DNA from: Vibrio ulleungensis
GTDB lineage: Bacteria; Pseudomonadota; Gammaproteobacteria; Enterobacterales; Vibrionaceae
Direction: 5' to 3'
Assembly: GCF_016900875.1 (NCBI RefSeq)
Contig: NZ_JAFEUM010000014.1
Coordinates: forward strand, 1-34,935
Length of the DNA: 34,935 nucleotides
Part shown: positions 14,371 through 22,479 of the stretch, piece by piece
Layout of the letters: each line of letters starts with the position of its first letter
Position numbering within the stretch: the first letter of the stretch is position 1
Program-made: the position numbers and the translations under genes
Notes under the pieces: model-generated
The model's database searches: none
What the model was told of the DNA's origin: nothing
The model's input: the letters and a program-made list of their open reading frames with translations, nothing else

Positions 14371-16545
14371 ATGTTTGATCCTTCTATGCTCCTAGACGGG
14401 CTTAACGATAAGCAACGTGAAGCGGTCGGTGCACCGTTAAGTAATATCCTTGTATTAGCAGGAGCGGGAAGTGGTAAAACGCGTGTACTAGTGCACCGCA
14501 TGGCCTGGCTTATGAAGGTTGAACAAGCATCGCCGTTTTCAATTATGTCGGTGACTTTTACCAATAAAGCGGCCGCAGAAATGAAAGGACGCATTGATAC
14601 TTTAATGCGTGGTAGCAGCTCTGGCATGTGGAATGGCACATTTCACGGGATATGCCACCGTATTCTTCGCGCGCACTATTTGGACGCTAAGCTCCCACAA
14701 GATTTTCAAATTCTGGACTCGGATGATCAACAGAGACTACTAAGAAGAATCATTAAATCGCTGAACTTAGATGAGAAACAATGGCCAGCACGACAAGCAG
14801 CATGGTGGATAAATGGTAAGAAAGATGAAGGCTTAAGACCTTCGCATATTGATGACTATCGTGATCCAATCACAAAAACGTGGCTGCAAGTATACAGTGC
14901 GTATCAAGAAGCCTGTGATCGTGCAGGGCTAGTCGACTTTGCGGAAATTTTGTTACGTAGCCTTGAGTTGCTGCGTGAAAAGAAAGCCATTCGCGAGCAT
15001 TATCAAGCGCGTTTTAAACACATTCTGGTTGACGAATTTCAAGACACCAACAACATTCAATATGCTTGGCTGAGGATCATGACCGGAACCGACTGTCACG
15101 TCATGATTGTCGGGGATGACGACCAGTCCATTTACGGATGGCGCGGCGCAAAAGTAGAGAACATACAAAAGTTCCTCAATGAGTTTGGTGCACCGTCAAC
15201 GGTTCGCTTGGAACAAAATTATCGCTCCACCAAAACCATTCTTACGGCCGCTAACCAACTTATTGCGAACAACAATGAGCGAATGGGTAAGGAGCTATGG
15301 ACAGATGGTGGTGCGGGTGAGCCAATCGATGTGTATGCCGCGTATAACGAATTAGACGAATCACGATTCGCGGTAAGCAAAATTAAGGCTTGGCAAGACG
15401 AAGGCGGAAAGCTCGATGAGTGCGCCATTTTGTATCGAAATAACGCGCAATCTCGTGTTCTTGAAGAGGCGCTAATTCAGGCAGCGCTTCCTTATCGAAT
15501 CTATGGTGGGATGCGATTTTTTGAACGTCAAGAAATCAAAGATTCCTTAAGTTACCTCCGCCTTATGGCTAACCGCAATGATGACGCCGCATTTGAGCGC
15601 GTAGTGAATACGCCGACGCGAGGGCTAGGGGATAAAACGCTCGATACGGTGAGGGTTGCCGCTCGCGATAACGGCAGTACCTTATGGGAGGCAAGTAAGT
15701 ACTTGCTATCTAATAAGGTCCTCGCAGGTAGGGCAGCAGGTGCTCTAACTCGATTTATAGAGCTGATCGATGCGCTTGAAGATGATACTCACGATATGCA
15801 ACTTCACAAACAGACGGATCATGTGATCCACACTTCTGGCTTATACAGTATGTACGAGCAAGAGAAGGGCGAAAAGTCGCAGGCTCGCCTAGAAAACTTG
15901 GCTGAGCTGGTGACAGCGACAAGGCAATTTGAGATGCCTGAAGAGGCTGAGGATATGACGCTGCTTACGGCCTTCTTAACTCACGCGGCATTAGAGGCTG
16001 GTGAAGGGCAAGCGGATGAGTTTGATGATGCGGTGCAATTGATGACCTTGCACAGTGCGAAAGGTCTAGAGTTCCCTGTTGTGTTTATGGTTGGTGTAGA
16101 AGAAGGGATGTTTCCGAGCCAGATGTCGGCAGAAGAAATCGGTCGCCTCGAAGAAGAGCGTAGGCTGTGTTACGTAGGCATGACGCGAGCGATGAAAAAG
16201 CTACACATTACGTATGCGGAGATGCGCAGGCTTTATGGTCAGGATAAGTATCACCGCCCAAGTCGCTTCATTAAAGAGTTACCGCCAGAAAATCTTAATG
16301 AAGTAAGAATGAAGGCCCAAGTGAGTCGCCCAAGTTCAGAAGGGCGATTTAGCCATAGCAAAGTCAAACAAAACTTTAACGAGTCCGGATTTAACCTTGG
16401 GCAACGCGTGATGCATTCTAAATTTGGTGAAGGCACGATCATTAACTTCGAAGGCAGCGGCCCACAAGGCAGAGTGCAGGTTGCCTTCAATGGCGAAGGC
16501 ATCAAGTGGCTTGTGACCCAATTTGCCAAATTAGAGAAGCTTTAG
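14371..16545 (+). CDS. uvrD: DNA helicase II UvrD
   Basis: A 724-residue superfamily 1 helicase that moves 3' to 5' and acts in nucleotide excision and mismatch repair. Motifs: Walker A GAGSGKT (31-37), motif Ia TFTNKAAAEM, motif II DEFQDTN (221-227), motif III GDDDQSIYGWRGA (248-260), motif IV QNYRS, motif V TLHSAKGLEF and motif VI RRLCYVGMTRA. The start MFDPSMLLDGLNDKQREAV and the C-terminal Tudor-like GQRVMHSKFGEGTI region match UvrD rather than Rep. The length equals the family norm. Only a weak ribosome site (AGTGAG) is seen before the ATG. Confidence 0.97.
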   Translation: MFDPSMLLDGLNDKQREAVGAPLSNILVLAGAGSGKTRVLVHRMAWLMKVEQASPFSIMSVTFTNKAAAEMKGRIDTLMRGSSSGMWNGTFHGICHRILRAHYLDAKLPQDFQILDSDDQQRLLRRIIKSLNLDEKQWPARQAAWWINGKKDEGLRPSHIDDYRDPITKTWLQVYSAYQEACDRAGLVDFAEILLRSLELLREKKAIREHYQARFKHILVDEFQDTNNIQYAWLRIMTGTDCHVMIVGDDDQSIYGWRGAKVENIQKFLNEFGAPSTVRLEQNYRSTKTILTAANQLIANNNERMGKELWTDGGAGEPIDVYAAYNELDESRFAVSKIKAWQDEGGKLDECAILYRNNAQSRVLEEALIQAALPYRIYGGMRFFERQEIKDSLSYLRLMANRNDDAAFERVVNTPTRGLGDKTLDTVRVAARDNGSTLWEASKYLLSNKVLAGRAAGALTRFIELIDALEDDTHDMQLHKQTDHVIHTSGLYSMYEQEKGEKSQARLENLAELVTATRQFEMPEEAEDMTLLTAFLTHAALEAGEGQADEFDDAVQLMTLHSAKGLEFPVVFMVGVEEGMFPSQMSAEEIGRLEEERRLCYVGMTRAMKKLHITYAEMRRLYGQDKYHRPSRFIKELPPENLNEVRMKAQVSRPSSEGRFSHSKVKQNFNESGFNLGQRVMHSKFGEGTIINFEGSGPQGRVQVAFNGEGIKWLVTQFAKLEKL

Positions 16546-16575
16546 CGATTGTAGTGAGTTTTATAAAGTGACAAT

Positions 16576-16603
16576 ACCAAGGGCCAAGTAAATGGCCCTT
16601 GGT
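16576..16603. terminator. Strong hairpin between convergent uvrD and GH31 genes
   Basis: A perfect 11-bp stem (ACCAAGGGCCA / TGGCCCTTGGT) with a 6-nt loop lies between two convergent stop codons. Neither strand has a clear T-run after it, so it may be a weak or Rho-aided bidirectional terminator or a 3'-end stabiliser. Confidence 0.6.
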
Positions 16604-16642
16604 CGTTCTATGCTTGGTTTATTAAAGATAGAAAGCGTTGGC

Positions 16643-19099
16643 TTATCCTTCCTGAGAAATTTGAACTCCCTGATCAAACAACAGTTCAATATGGCTGTCA
16701 GACTCCCAAAATGAGCGAGGCAATAAAATGTGAACCGTCTTTGTTTGGACGTCGAAAAACCATAAATCATGGTCTAATTTACGTTCATATAAAACTTGGC
16801 TAAGCGCACGGTTATTGAGGGATACACCTACAGGGCATTGCTCTTGCACCTTAAGTGAAAGTTTGACTTTGTCATACCGCGGCACATAGTGACCTTGCTG
16901 AGTCACCGTGACTTTGGTACTTGCAGCAATGGTTACCCAGTCAACTTGAGTACGTTTAAACTCCCCAGATTTGTACGCGAAGCTCTCGCCGTCATCGTCG
17001 TAAAAATGCGCTTGGCCAGAGGCGCTCGCAGCAAGGTAAATTTGCAGCTCGGCTGCCGGTGACTTCGCATACTGGTTATCGAGAAATACCCCGCTACCTT
17101 GTTTGATAAACAGTGGGCTGTGATCCCAATGCACATGAATACAATGAGACTGCCCCCCACAATAGGACTCTCCAGAATACCAATCTAACCACTCTCCTCG
17201 TGGGAAATACTGATTAAGCTCGGTGATATTAGGTTCTGTGATTGCAACACACAGCAAACTATCAGCCAATAGAAAGCAGGTGTCTTCAAAGGCGCTATTG
17301 CTGTCGCTGATGTCTGCATAACTGAGTGCTGAAACCATTGTCAGACCGAGGCGATGGCATCGCTCAGCTCGGCTATATAGCGTTGGCAATAATCGATAGC
17401 GGAAGTGAAAGGCTTGCTGAATCTGTGGAAGTATTTCTGGGTATATCCACGGCTCTGTTACAGTGTTGTCGTTATTCACCGAATGAATGCAAAAACGAGG
17501 GTGAAATATCCCGTTTTGCACCCACCGTAAAAACAGCTCTGGCGTAGGCGCAGGTCCCGTAAAGCCGCCAACATCCATACCGTTAAAAGCGACACCGGAC
17601 CAGCTCATACCGAGCATGGTGGCAATATTGAATCGGAAACATCGCCAGCTACTGTCGTTGTCTCCTGACCACGTTTGGGCAAAACGTTGAATTCCGGAAA
17701 ACCCGGCTCGACTAAGTATAAAAGGGCGCTTTTCGCTGTTTTGAGCGACGGCCTCGTAGGCGGTCTGTGCCATCAAATTGCTGATCACAGGACGTAACTG
17801 GCTAGCCTTGGTTGGTGTTGAATCACCGTGACACAATCCCTCTCCATCCATTTCAAATTCATTGTTGTCGTTCCATATTGATGTGATCCCATGATCAATG
17901 AGCGAGCTCTTTAAATGCTTACTCCACAACGCTCTAGCCTTTGGGTTTGTAAAATCAACAAATGACGCGTCACCTCCCCAAAACTTCTCTATTTTCGATT
18001 GGCTACCGTCTTGCTCTCGGATAAATGCGCCCATGGCGTCAAACTCTTTATAAAGAGGGTGTGTAGTAAGTAGGCCTGGCTTAACGTTAGGTGAGAGGAC
18101 TTGGGCCCGTTGAGTCATTTGTTCAACAAACCGTGCCGGTTCAGAAAAGCTTTGGCTGTTCCAATGAAAGGTATACCGCAGCCCATCGTGTCCTTTTGTG
18201 TAGCCAGACGAAAGGTGAAAGCCACTTACTGGTATGTTTTGGTAAGCACACTCGTCAATAAACCCGACGATTGCATCGTCTGATCCTTGTTCGAGCTCGG
18301 TGTAATACATGGTCGAACCGAGGTAGCCAAGCGATGCTTTTGTTGGAAGTACAGGCAGTCCAGTGATCGAAAGGTAATGATCGAGGATCGCCTGTGGGGA
18401 AGCTCCTAGCATGATCACACAATCCAAAGGACCGCCATCCACACAAAAACTGCCGAACTCACCCCAGTAACCACTTCGCTCACTACCAATATCAAACTCA
18501 CAATGAGTGGCGGTGTGGTAATACACACCCACACATTGCTTTTGACTGGGGCGGTAACGAACAAAGAAAGGAATGTGCTTGTATAGTGGGTCGCCTGATT
18601 CTGGGTTGTAGCCAACCGCATCTACATTATTCATTTTGTAGCGACGACCGCTGCGTTCTAAGCGGCCTGTTTTCTCACCTAAACCATAGTATTTATCTTC
18701 ATCAAGTCGCTGGTGGTAATGCCAGCAACGAGAGTTATTGTCTTTTAAATACGCTCTGCGAGGGAGATCTTGGTAGATCACTTTTTGATTTTCGATCACT
18801 GAGAGATAAAACGGATCGAGGTTGAGCACTATCTGTACATTTCCGAAGGGTAGAGTGATCTGTGGATCGCTTATCGTGAACTGCTGTAGTTCTTTACGCC
18901 ACTTTAGGATCGTGTTTGAAGCAAACTCAGGCTCTGCCTGAGGCTCTTGGTACGACAGAACATCATTGTCGTCAAAGTAGGCGGTGAATCGGAATCTGTT
19001 CACAGATAAAGGTCGTAATACGTATCGGCCATTCTCAAAGTGAAAGGTGACGTCATACTGGGACGCTTGGAATGAGTTCAATGTATGTAAGCTATTCAT
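16643..19099 (-). CDS. Glycoside hydrolase family 31 (alpha-glucosidase-like)
   Basis: An 818-residue protein without a signal peptide, so probably cytoplasmic. An N-terminal beta domain comes first, then a TIM barrel and C-terminal beta domains, as in GH31. The likely nucleophile is D411 in IWNDNNEFE and the acid/base is D480 in TWSGDNDSSW; RAGFSGIQRF and NGMDVGGFTG are also family blocks. It should hydrolyse or transfer alpha-linked glycosides; alpha-glucosidase is the default, and alpha-xylosidase or a sulfoquinovosidase-like role is not excluded. The ATG at 19099 with AGGAAAG upstream is preferred over a TTG at 19102. It overlaps the EamA gene by 8 bp, so the two are one operon. Confidence 0.92.
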   Translation of the reverse strand: MNSLHTLNSFQASQYDVTFHFENGRYVLRPLSVNRFRFTAYFDDNDVLSYQEPQAEPEFASNTILKWRKELQQFTISDPQITLPFGNVQIVLNLDPFYLSVIENQKVIYQDLPRRAYLKDNNSRCWHYHQRLDEDKYYGLGEKTGRLERSGRRYKMNNVDAVGYNPESGDPLYKHIPFFVRYRPSQKQCVGVYYHTATHCEFDIGSERSGYWGEFGSFCVDGGPLDCVIMLGASPQAILDHYLSITGLPVLPTKASLGYLGSTMYYTELEQGSDDAIVGFIDECAYQNIPVSGFHLSSGYTKGHDGLRYTFHWNSQSFSEPARFVEQMTQRAQVLSPNVKPGLLTTHPLYKEFDAMGAFIREQDGSQSKIEKFWGGDASFVDFTNPKARALWSKHLKSSLIDHGITSIWNDNNEFEMDGEGLCHGDSTPTKASQLRPVISNLMAQTAYEAVAQNSEKRPFILSRAGFSGIQRFAQTWSGDNDSSWRCFRFNIATMLGMSWSGVAFNGMDVGGFTGPAPTPELFLRWVQNGIFHPRFCIHSVNNDNTVTEPWIYPEILPQIQQAFHFRYRLLPTLYSRAERCHRLGLTMVSALSYADISDSNSAFEDTCFLLADSLLCVAITEPNITELNQYFPRGEWLDWYSGESYCGGQSHCIHVHWDHSPLFIKQGSGVFLDNQYAKSPAAELQIYLAASASGQAHFYDDDGESFAYKSGEFKRTQVDWVTIAASTKVTVTQQGHYVPRYDKVKLSLKVQEQCPVGVSLNNRALSQVLYERKLDHDLWFFDVQTKTVHILLPRSFWESDSHIELLFDQGVQISQEG

Positions 19100-19991
19100 C
19101 AATCTTTCCTTTTTTTGATGGTATGCGAAGGGTTTCGATTAGAGCAACGGCAACGATGATGCCTCCACCAATGAGTGTTGTAGGTGCGGCAATCTCACCC
19201 AACAGAAAATAAGCAAAAACGAGCCCATAGACAGGCTGAATGGTGGCTATCATGCTGACGGTTTTAGTTGGAATATGTTTGAGGCTAAAGATAAATAGGG
19301 TATGAGGGACCAATACGAATAATATGGCCATAACTACAATGTTTAGCCAGTGCTCATGGGCGAGTGTTTCAAGTTCTAGAGATGACCAGATTCCAAAGGG
19401 CAAAATAAGCGCGGCAACCAGAGACTGAAAGAATATTTGATTGAGGCTGTCGATGTCTCTTGCATGATAGCGGCTCATAAGGTTTCTCAATGAAAACGCA
19501 ACCGCTGCGATCAACCCCCACCCAATGCCTTGAACATGACGATTTGACCAACTGAGCTCCGGAAGCATCACCAAAAGTCCAACACTCAATACAATGCCTA
19601 ACACAATATCGATACGCTGAATGCGCTGCTTAGAAAAAAGTGGCTCGATGAAGATGGTAATAAGTGGATAACTGTATAGAGCCATCATGGCCATACCAAC
19701 CGTCGATAATTGCACCGAATGAAAAAAGGTCACCCAATGCGTTGTCATCAATACTCCTAGACCGATCATAATGCCTATAGATTGGCGCTTAAGCTCAATG
19801 GGTTTTCCGAGGGAAAAAAACAGCACCAATAAAGCGAATACGCTCACTACCGAACGTAGCCAAATTAATTGCTCAGCAGGTAGGGGAATAAGCTTTGCGA
19901 ATAAGGGAGTAACAGCCCACAGTAACACCGACAGGTTTATGGCGAGCAACGCCGTGCGCGAGTGGGTCAAAGGGTGAAGTAAGGAAACCAT
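19092..19991 (-). CDS. EamA/DMT-family transporter
   Basis: A 299-residue membrane protein with about ten helices in two EamA repeats (roughly 15-140 and 155-290), the normal length for the drug/metabolite transporter family. Typical blocks are LLWAVTPLFAKL near the start, an SLRNLMSRYHA block after the second repeat begins, and QPVYGLVFAYFLLGE in the ninth helix. The substrate cannot be told from sequence; translational coupling to GH31 hints at a sugar-related role (inference). Confidence 0.9.
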   Translation of the reverse strand: MVSLLHPLTHSRTALLAINLSVLLWAVTPLFAKLIPLPAEQLIWLRSVVSVFALLVLFFSLGKPIELKRQSIGIMIGLGVLMTTHWVTFFHSVQLSTVGMAMMALYSYPLITIFIEPLFSKQRIQRIDIVLGIVLSVGLLVMLPELSWSNRHVQGIGWGLIAAVAFSLRNLMSRYHARDIDSLNQIFFQSLVAALILPFGIWSSLELETLAHEHWLNIVVMAILFVLVPHTLFIFSLKHIPTKTVSMIATIQPVYGLVFAYFLLGEIAAPTTLIGGGIIVAVALIETLRIPSKKGKIDE

Positions 19992-20118
19992 GTAGTGATG
20001 CCATATCGAAAATATGGAATCAGTGTATGTGATGGATTAGAGAAGATAGAGCCCAAAACAGGGAAAGGACTATTTGGTATAAAAAACAATCAACCAACAA
20101 GGACTGAATTTTGAACAA

Positions 20119-20152
20119 AGAAAAACCCCGAGGGCCAAGGCCCATCGGGGTT
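20119..20152 (-). terminator. Terminator of the Csr sRNA
   Basis: On the minus strand, AACCCCGATGGGCC pairs with GGCCCTCGGGGTT around a short loop, with one bulged base, and is followed by TTTTTCTTT. Confidence 0.92.
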
Positions 20153-20532
20153 ATAGTCTTACTCGCAGCAATCCGGCTACTAAAAGTGCTCCATGCATCT
20201 AATCCATGATAGTGTGCTGTATTCCTTCAGCGTAGTCCTTTCTCGCCATCCTAGCGGTGTCCATTGACCTTATCCTGGTCTGCTAACAATCCAAGTTAGC
20301 TCACTTCGCTTGTTCCCTGAGCGGTGTCCCTTTCATCATCCTGATGATAGTTCCATACCTCATCCAGAGGTGTCCATTGCCTTCCTTAGTAGTAACCATC
20401 CTAGTTACTATTGAGTCCGTTCAATGTCCATTTTGCTATCCGTGCCGATCATTCATCCTGAATAACCGAATCTCCATCCTGAAGATTACCAAATCCTTGG
20501 TGTTTCCTGTTCCTTGCCAACTCCTTGTCGAC
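20120..20532 (-). ncRNA. csrB: CsrB-type regulatory RNA that sequesters CsrA
   Basis: The minus strand encodes an RNA of about 413 nt with 27 GGA motifs, many as CAGGATG or AAGGA in small hairpin loops, the CsrA-binding signature. It begins with GTCGAC like E. coli CsrB. Its 3' part has AGTAGCCGGATTGCTGCGA, close to the same region of E. coli CsrB, followed by a GC-rich terminator. It should titrate CsrA and so relieve its control of translation, under VarS/VarA. Vibrios usually carry three paralogues (csrB, csrC, csrD); which one this is cannot be settled here. Frames open across it are not genes. Confidence 0.95.
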
Positions 20533-20539
20533 AAAGAAA

Positions 20540-20567
20540 AGTTTACGCTGATGGCTTTTTTAAACAA
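20540..20567 (-). promoter_or_regulatory. Predicted promoter of the Csr sRNA
   Basis: On the minus strand TTGTTT (20567-20562) and TAAACT (20545-20540) are 16 bp apart, placing the start about 8 bp later, at the GTCGAC near 20532 that begins CsrB in E. coli. Confidence 0.55.
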
Positions 20568-20689
20568 TCGCGCTAGATCACATTTTTACGTTGCCTAAAT
20601 ACGACAAAAAACAAATTACTTATTTTTCAGTAGTTTACTTTGCTTGTAGTACAGTGCAGTCGACGAAAACTCACTTTGACTCACACTCT

Positions 20690-20707
20690 TGTGAGAGATC
20701 TCTTACA
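20690..20707. promoter_or_regulatory. VarA (UvrY/GacA) binding site upstream of the Csr sRNA
   Basis: The 18-mer TGTGAGAGATCTCTTACA matches the UvrY/GacA box (TGTAAG-N6-CTTACA) at all but one base, and is the centre of a longer near-perfect palindrome at 20688-20709. It is centred about 167 bp upstream of the predicted start, close to the distance of the UvrY site in E. coli csrB. Confidence 0.9.
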
Positions 20708-20741
20708 AGGTGCACGGTGGATTACGCCAATTCTCCCGTTT

Positions 20742-20755
20742 TTGATCTAAATCAA
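20742..20755. promoter_or_regulatory. FNR-type box upstream of the Csr sRNA
   Basis: TTGATCTAAATCAA is a perfect match to the FNR consensus TTGAT-N4-ATCAA, and its symmetry extends to 7-bp arms (TTTTGAT / ATCAAAA). It lies 33 bp upstream of the VarA box and just after the stop of the LysE gene. An FNR input to csrB would link oxygen level to CsrA activity; this is inference from the motif alone. Confidence 0.55.
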
Positions 20756-20780
20756 AACTATCGATGGTTCAGTGTTGTGG

Positions 20781-21440
20781 TTAAAAAGGCAGCAAATGCC
20801 ATAAGATTGATACGCCAACAGCGGTAAAAAGGAGTGCGCATATTCCGTCAATAAATGGACCCGCTTGCTCAACTTTACTCGCGACGCGTTTTGTCGAAAG
20901 AGCGTACGCGAGAAGTGAGAACCAAAATATCGATAATCCCCATAAAAGCGCCATGGCTGAGACCTTGCCTACCAATGACATTGTGGCAGGAACGATACTC
21001 GATAGCAGGCTAACGAAAAATATCAGCGCTTTTGGGTTTAATAAGTTTGTCATTAAACCTTTGCGAAAGAACGGGGTAAGCGGTTTATTTGCCGAAGATA
21101 AAGGGCGTTGAGTGTCGGGCACAGTCTCTGTGTGGTCCAAAGTACTTGTTTGTAGCAGTGCTTTAAGCGAGCTTAACCCCAAATACAGTAGATAGCTGCC
21201 ACCAAGAAATTGCACGGCGCTGTATAAAGCAGGATTGTTGTGAACCAAATAACTCACACCCGTAAGGCTTAATGTCGAATGGATCAATATGCCTGCCGAT
21301 AGGCCAGTGGCAATAGCAAGGCCCGCTTTACGACCGTGTTTAGCCGTTGATTGCACTACAAGAGCAAAATCTGGTCCTGGGCTCATCAGTGCAATAAAAT
21401 GTATGGTGGCAAGTGTGGCCAATATAGTGAACTCGTTCAT
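20781..21440 (-). CDS. LysE/RhtB-family amino acid exporter
   Basis: A 219-residue inner-membrane protein with about six helices. The family signature is near the start: SPGPDFALV followed by GRKAGLAIATGLSAGILIH. The conserved mid region FLGGSYLLYLGLSSLKA and the block LLNPKALIFFVSLL are also typical. It should export an amino acid such as homoserine, threonine or leucine, but the substrate is not predictable. It follows rarD with a 6-bp gap, so the two form an operon. Confidence 0.92.
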   Translation of the reverse strand: MNEFTILATLATIHFIALMSPGPDFALVVQSTAKHGRKAGLAIATGLSAGILIHSTLSLTGVSYLVHNNPALYSAVQFLGGSYLLYLGLSSLKALLQTSTLDHTETVPDTQRPLSSANKPLTPFFRKGLMTNLLNPKALIFFVSLLSSIVPATMSLVGKVSAMALLWGLSIFWFSLLAYALSTKRVASKVEQAGPFIDGICALLFTAVGVSILWHLLPF

Positions 21441-21446
21441 GTCTCT

Positions 21447-22346
21447 CTATGCCTTCACAGCTTTTTGTCTTTTATGGTGTTTGAGTCCATCAAAACTGAA
21501 CAAAATCAATGCCATCCATATAAAGCTGAATGTGATCATTTTAGCTTCGGTTAATGGTTCACCATAAACCGTAATCGCCAATAAAAACATTAAGCTAGGC
21601 CCAATATATTGGAAGAAACCTAAGGTCGATAACTTCAAACGGGTTGCTGCAGCAGTAAAGCAGAGTAGAGGAGCGGTAGTGACAATACCGGCAGCAATCA
21701 GCAATGAATTGAGAGACATTGAGTTGTTCCACATATTGCTGGTGGGTGTATCTATGGCAAGTAAATATATCGCTGCGACAGGAAACAAAAATAGCGTTTC
21801 GACAAATAGTCCCGTTTGCGCGTCGATATTGATTTTTTTACGCAACAATCCATAGACTCCAAAGCTAATAGCTAACGCAAATGCAACGTAGGGAATGGAG
21901 CCAAAGGCAAATAGCTCGATAAACACGCCTGTGGCTGCTAAAGCAACGGCCAACCACTGAAGCTTTCTTAGGCGCTCTTGCAGGAACAACATACCTAAAA
22001 TAACGTTAAACAGAGGGTTGATGTAATAGCCTAAACTGGCTTCTAACATCATCTCACTGTTGACCGCCCATATAAAAATTAACCAATTTATGGCAACCAG
22101 AGTGGCGCTACAAAGCAGAAGGAAGGTACGTTTTTTCTGGGTGATAACCTGCTTAAAGCGAGTCCAGCCTTGGGTGAAATGGATTAATAAGGCCAACAGT
22201 AAAACAGACCAGACGATTCGGTGAGATAAGATTTCTAAAGCAGGTACGTTGTCTAACGCTTTGAAATAAATAGGGGCAACTCCCCACATGGTGTAAGCCG
22301 CAATGGCGAGTAACACACCTTGTTTAGCGCGTTGTTGTTCTGGCAT
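21447..22346 (-). CDS. rarD: RarD, EamA-family transporter
   Basis: A 299-residue protein with ten predicted helices. The blocks GVLLAIAAYTMWGVAPIYFK, HRIVWSVLLL, NWLIFIWAVNS, EASLGYYINPL and GFFQYIGPSLMFLLAI are those of the RarD subfamily, once called chloramphenicol sensitivity protein. The true substrate is not known. It is divergent from recQ, as in Vibrio cholerae (recalled gene order), and precedes the LysE-type gene. Confidence 0.94.
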   Translation of the reverse strand: MPEQQRAKQGVLLAIAAYTMWGVAPIYFKALDNVPALEILSHRIVWSVLLLALLIHFTQGWTRFKQVITQKKRTFLLLCSATLVAINWLIFIWAVNSEMMLEASLGYYINPLFNVILGMLFLQERLRKLQWLAVALAATGVFIELFAFGSIPYVAFALAISFGVYGLLRKKINIDAQTGLFVETLFLFPVAAIYLLAIDTPTSNMWNNSMSLNSLLIAAGIVTTAPLLCFTAAATRLKLSTLGFFQYIGPSLMFLLAITVYGEPLTEAKMITFSFIWMALILFSFDGLKHHKRQKAVKA

Positions 22347-22479
22347 GGTCAGTTTCGTAAAAAAGAAAACCAGTATAGCGATGTAGTTTAGGACGTCACT
22401 CTAATTTTGCAGTTTGCTTATTGAGCTATCCCCATTACAATGGCTCGCCCCTTTCTTCACCAAGTCCGAATACGCATTA

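Noticed and set aside
14313..14639. Minus-strand open frame of 108 codons at the start of uvrD
   Set aside because: It is the shadow of the well-conserved uvrD coding sequence and has no ribosome site.
20344..20827. Two plus-strand open frames in the gap before the LysE gene
   Set aside because: They overlap the Csr sRNA and its control region; their codons are produced by the repeated GGA motifs read on the wrong strand.
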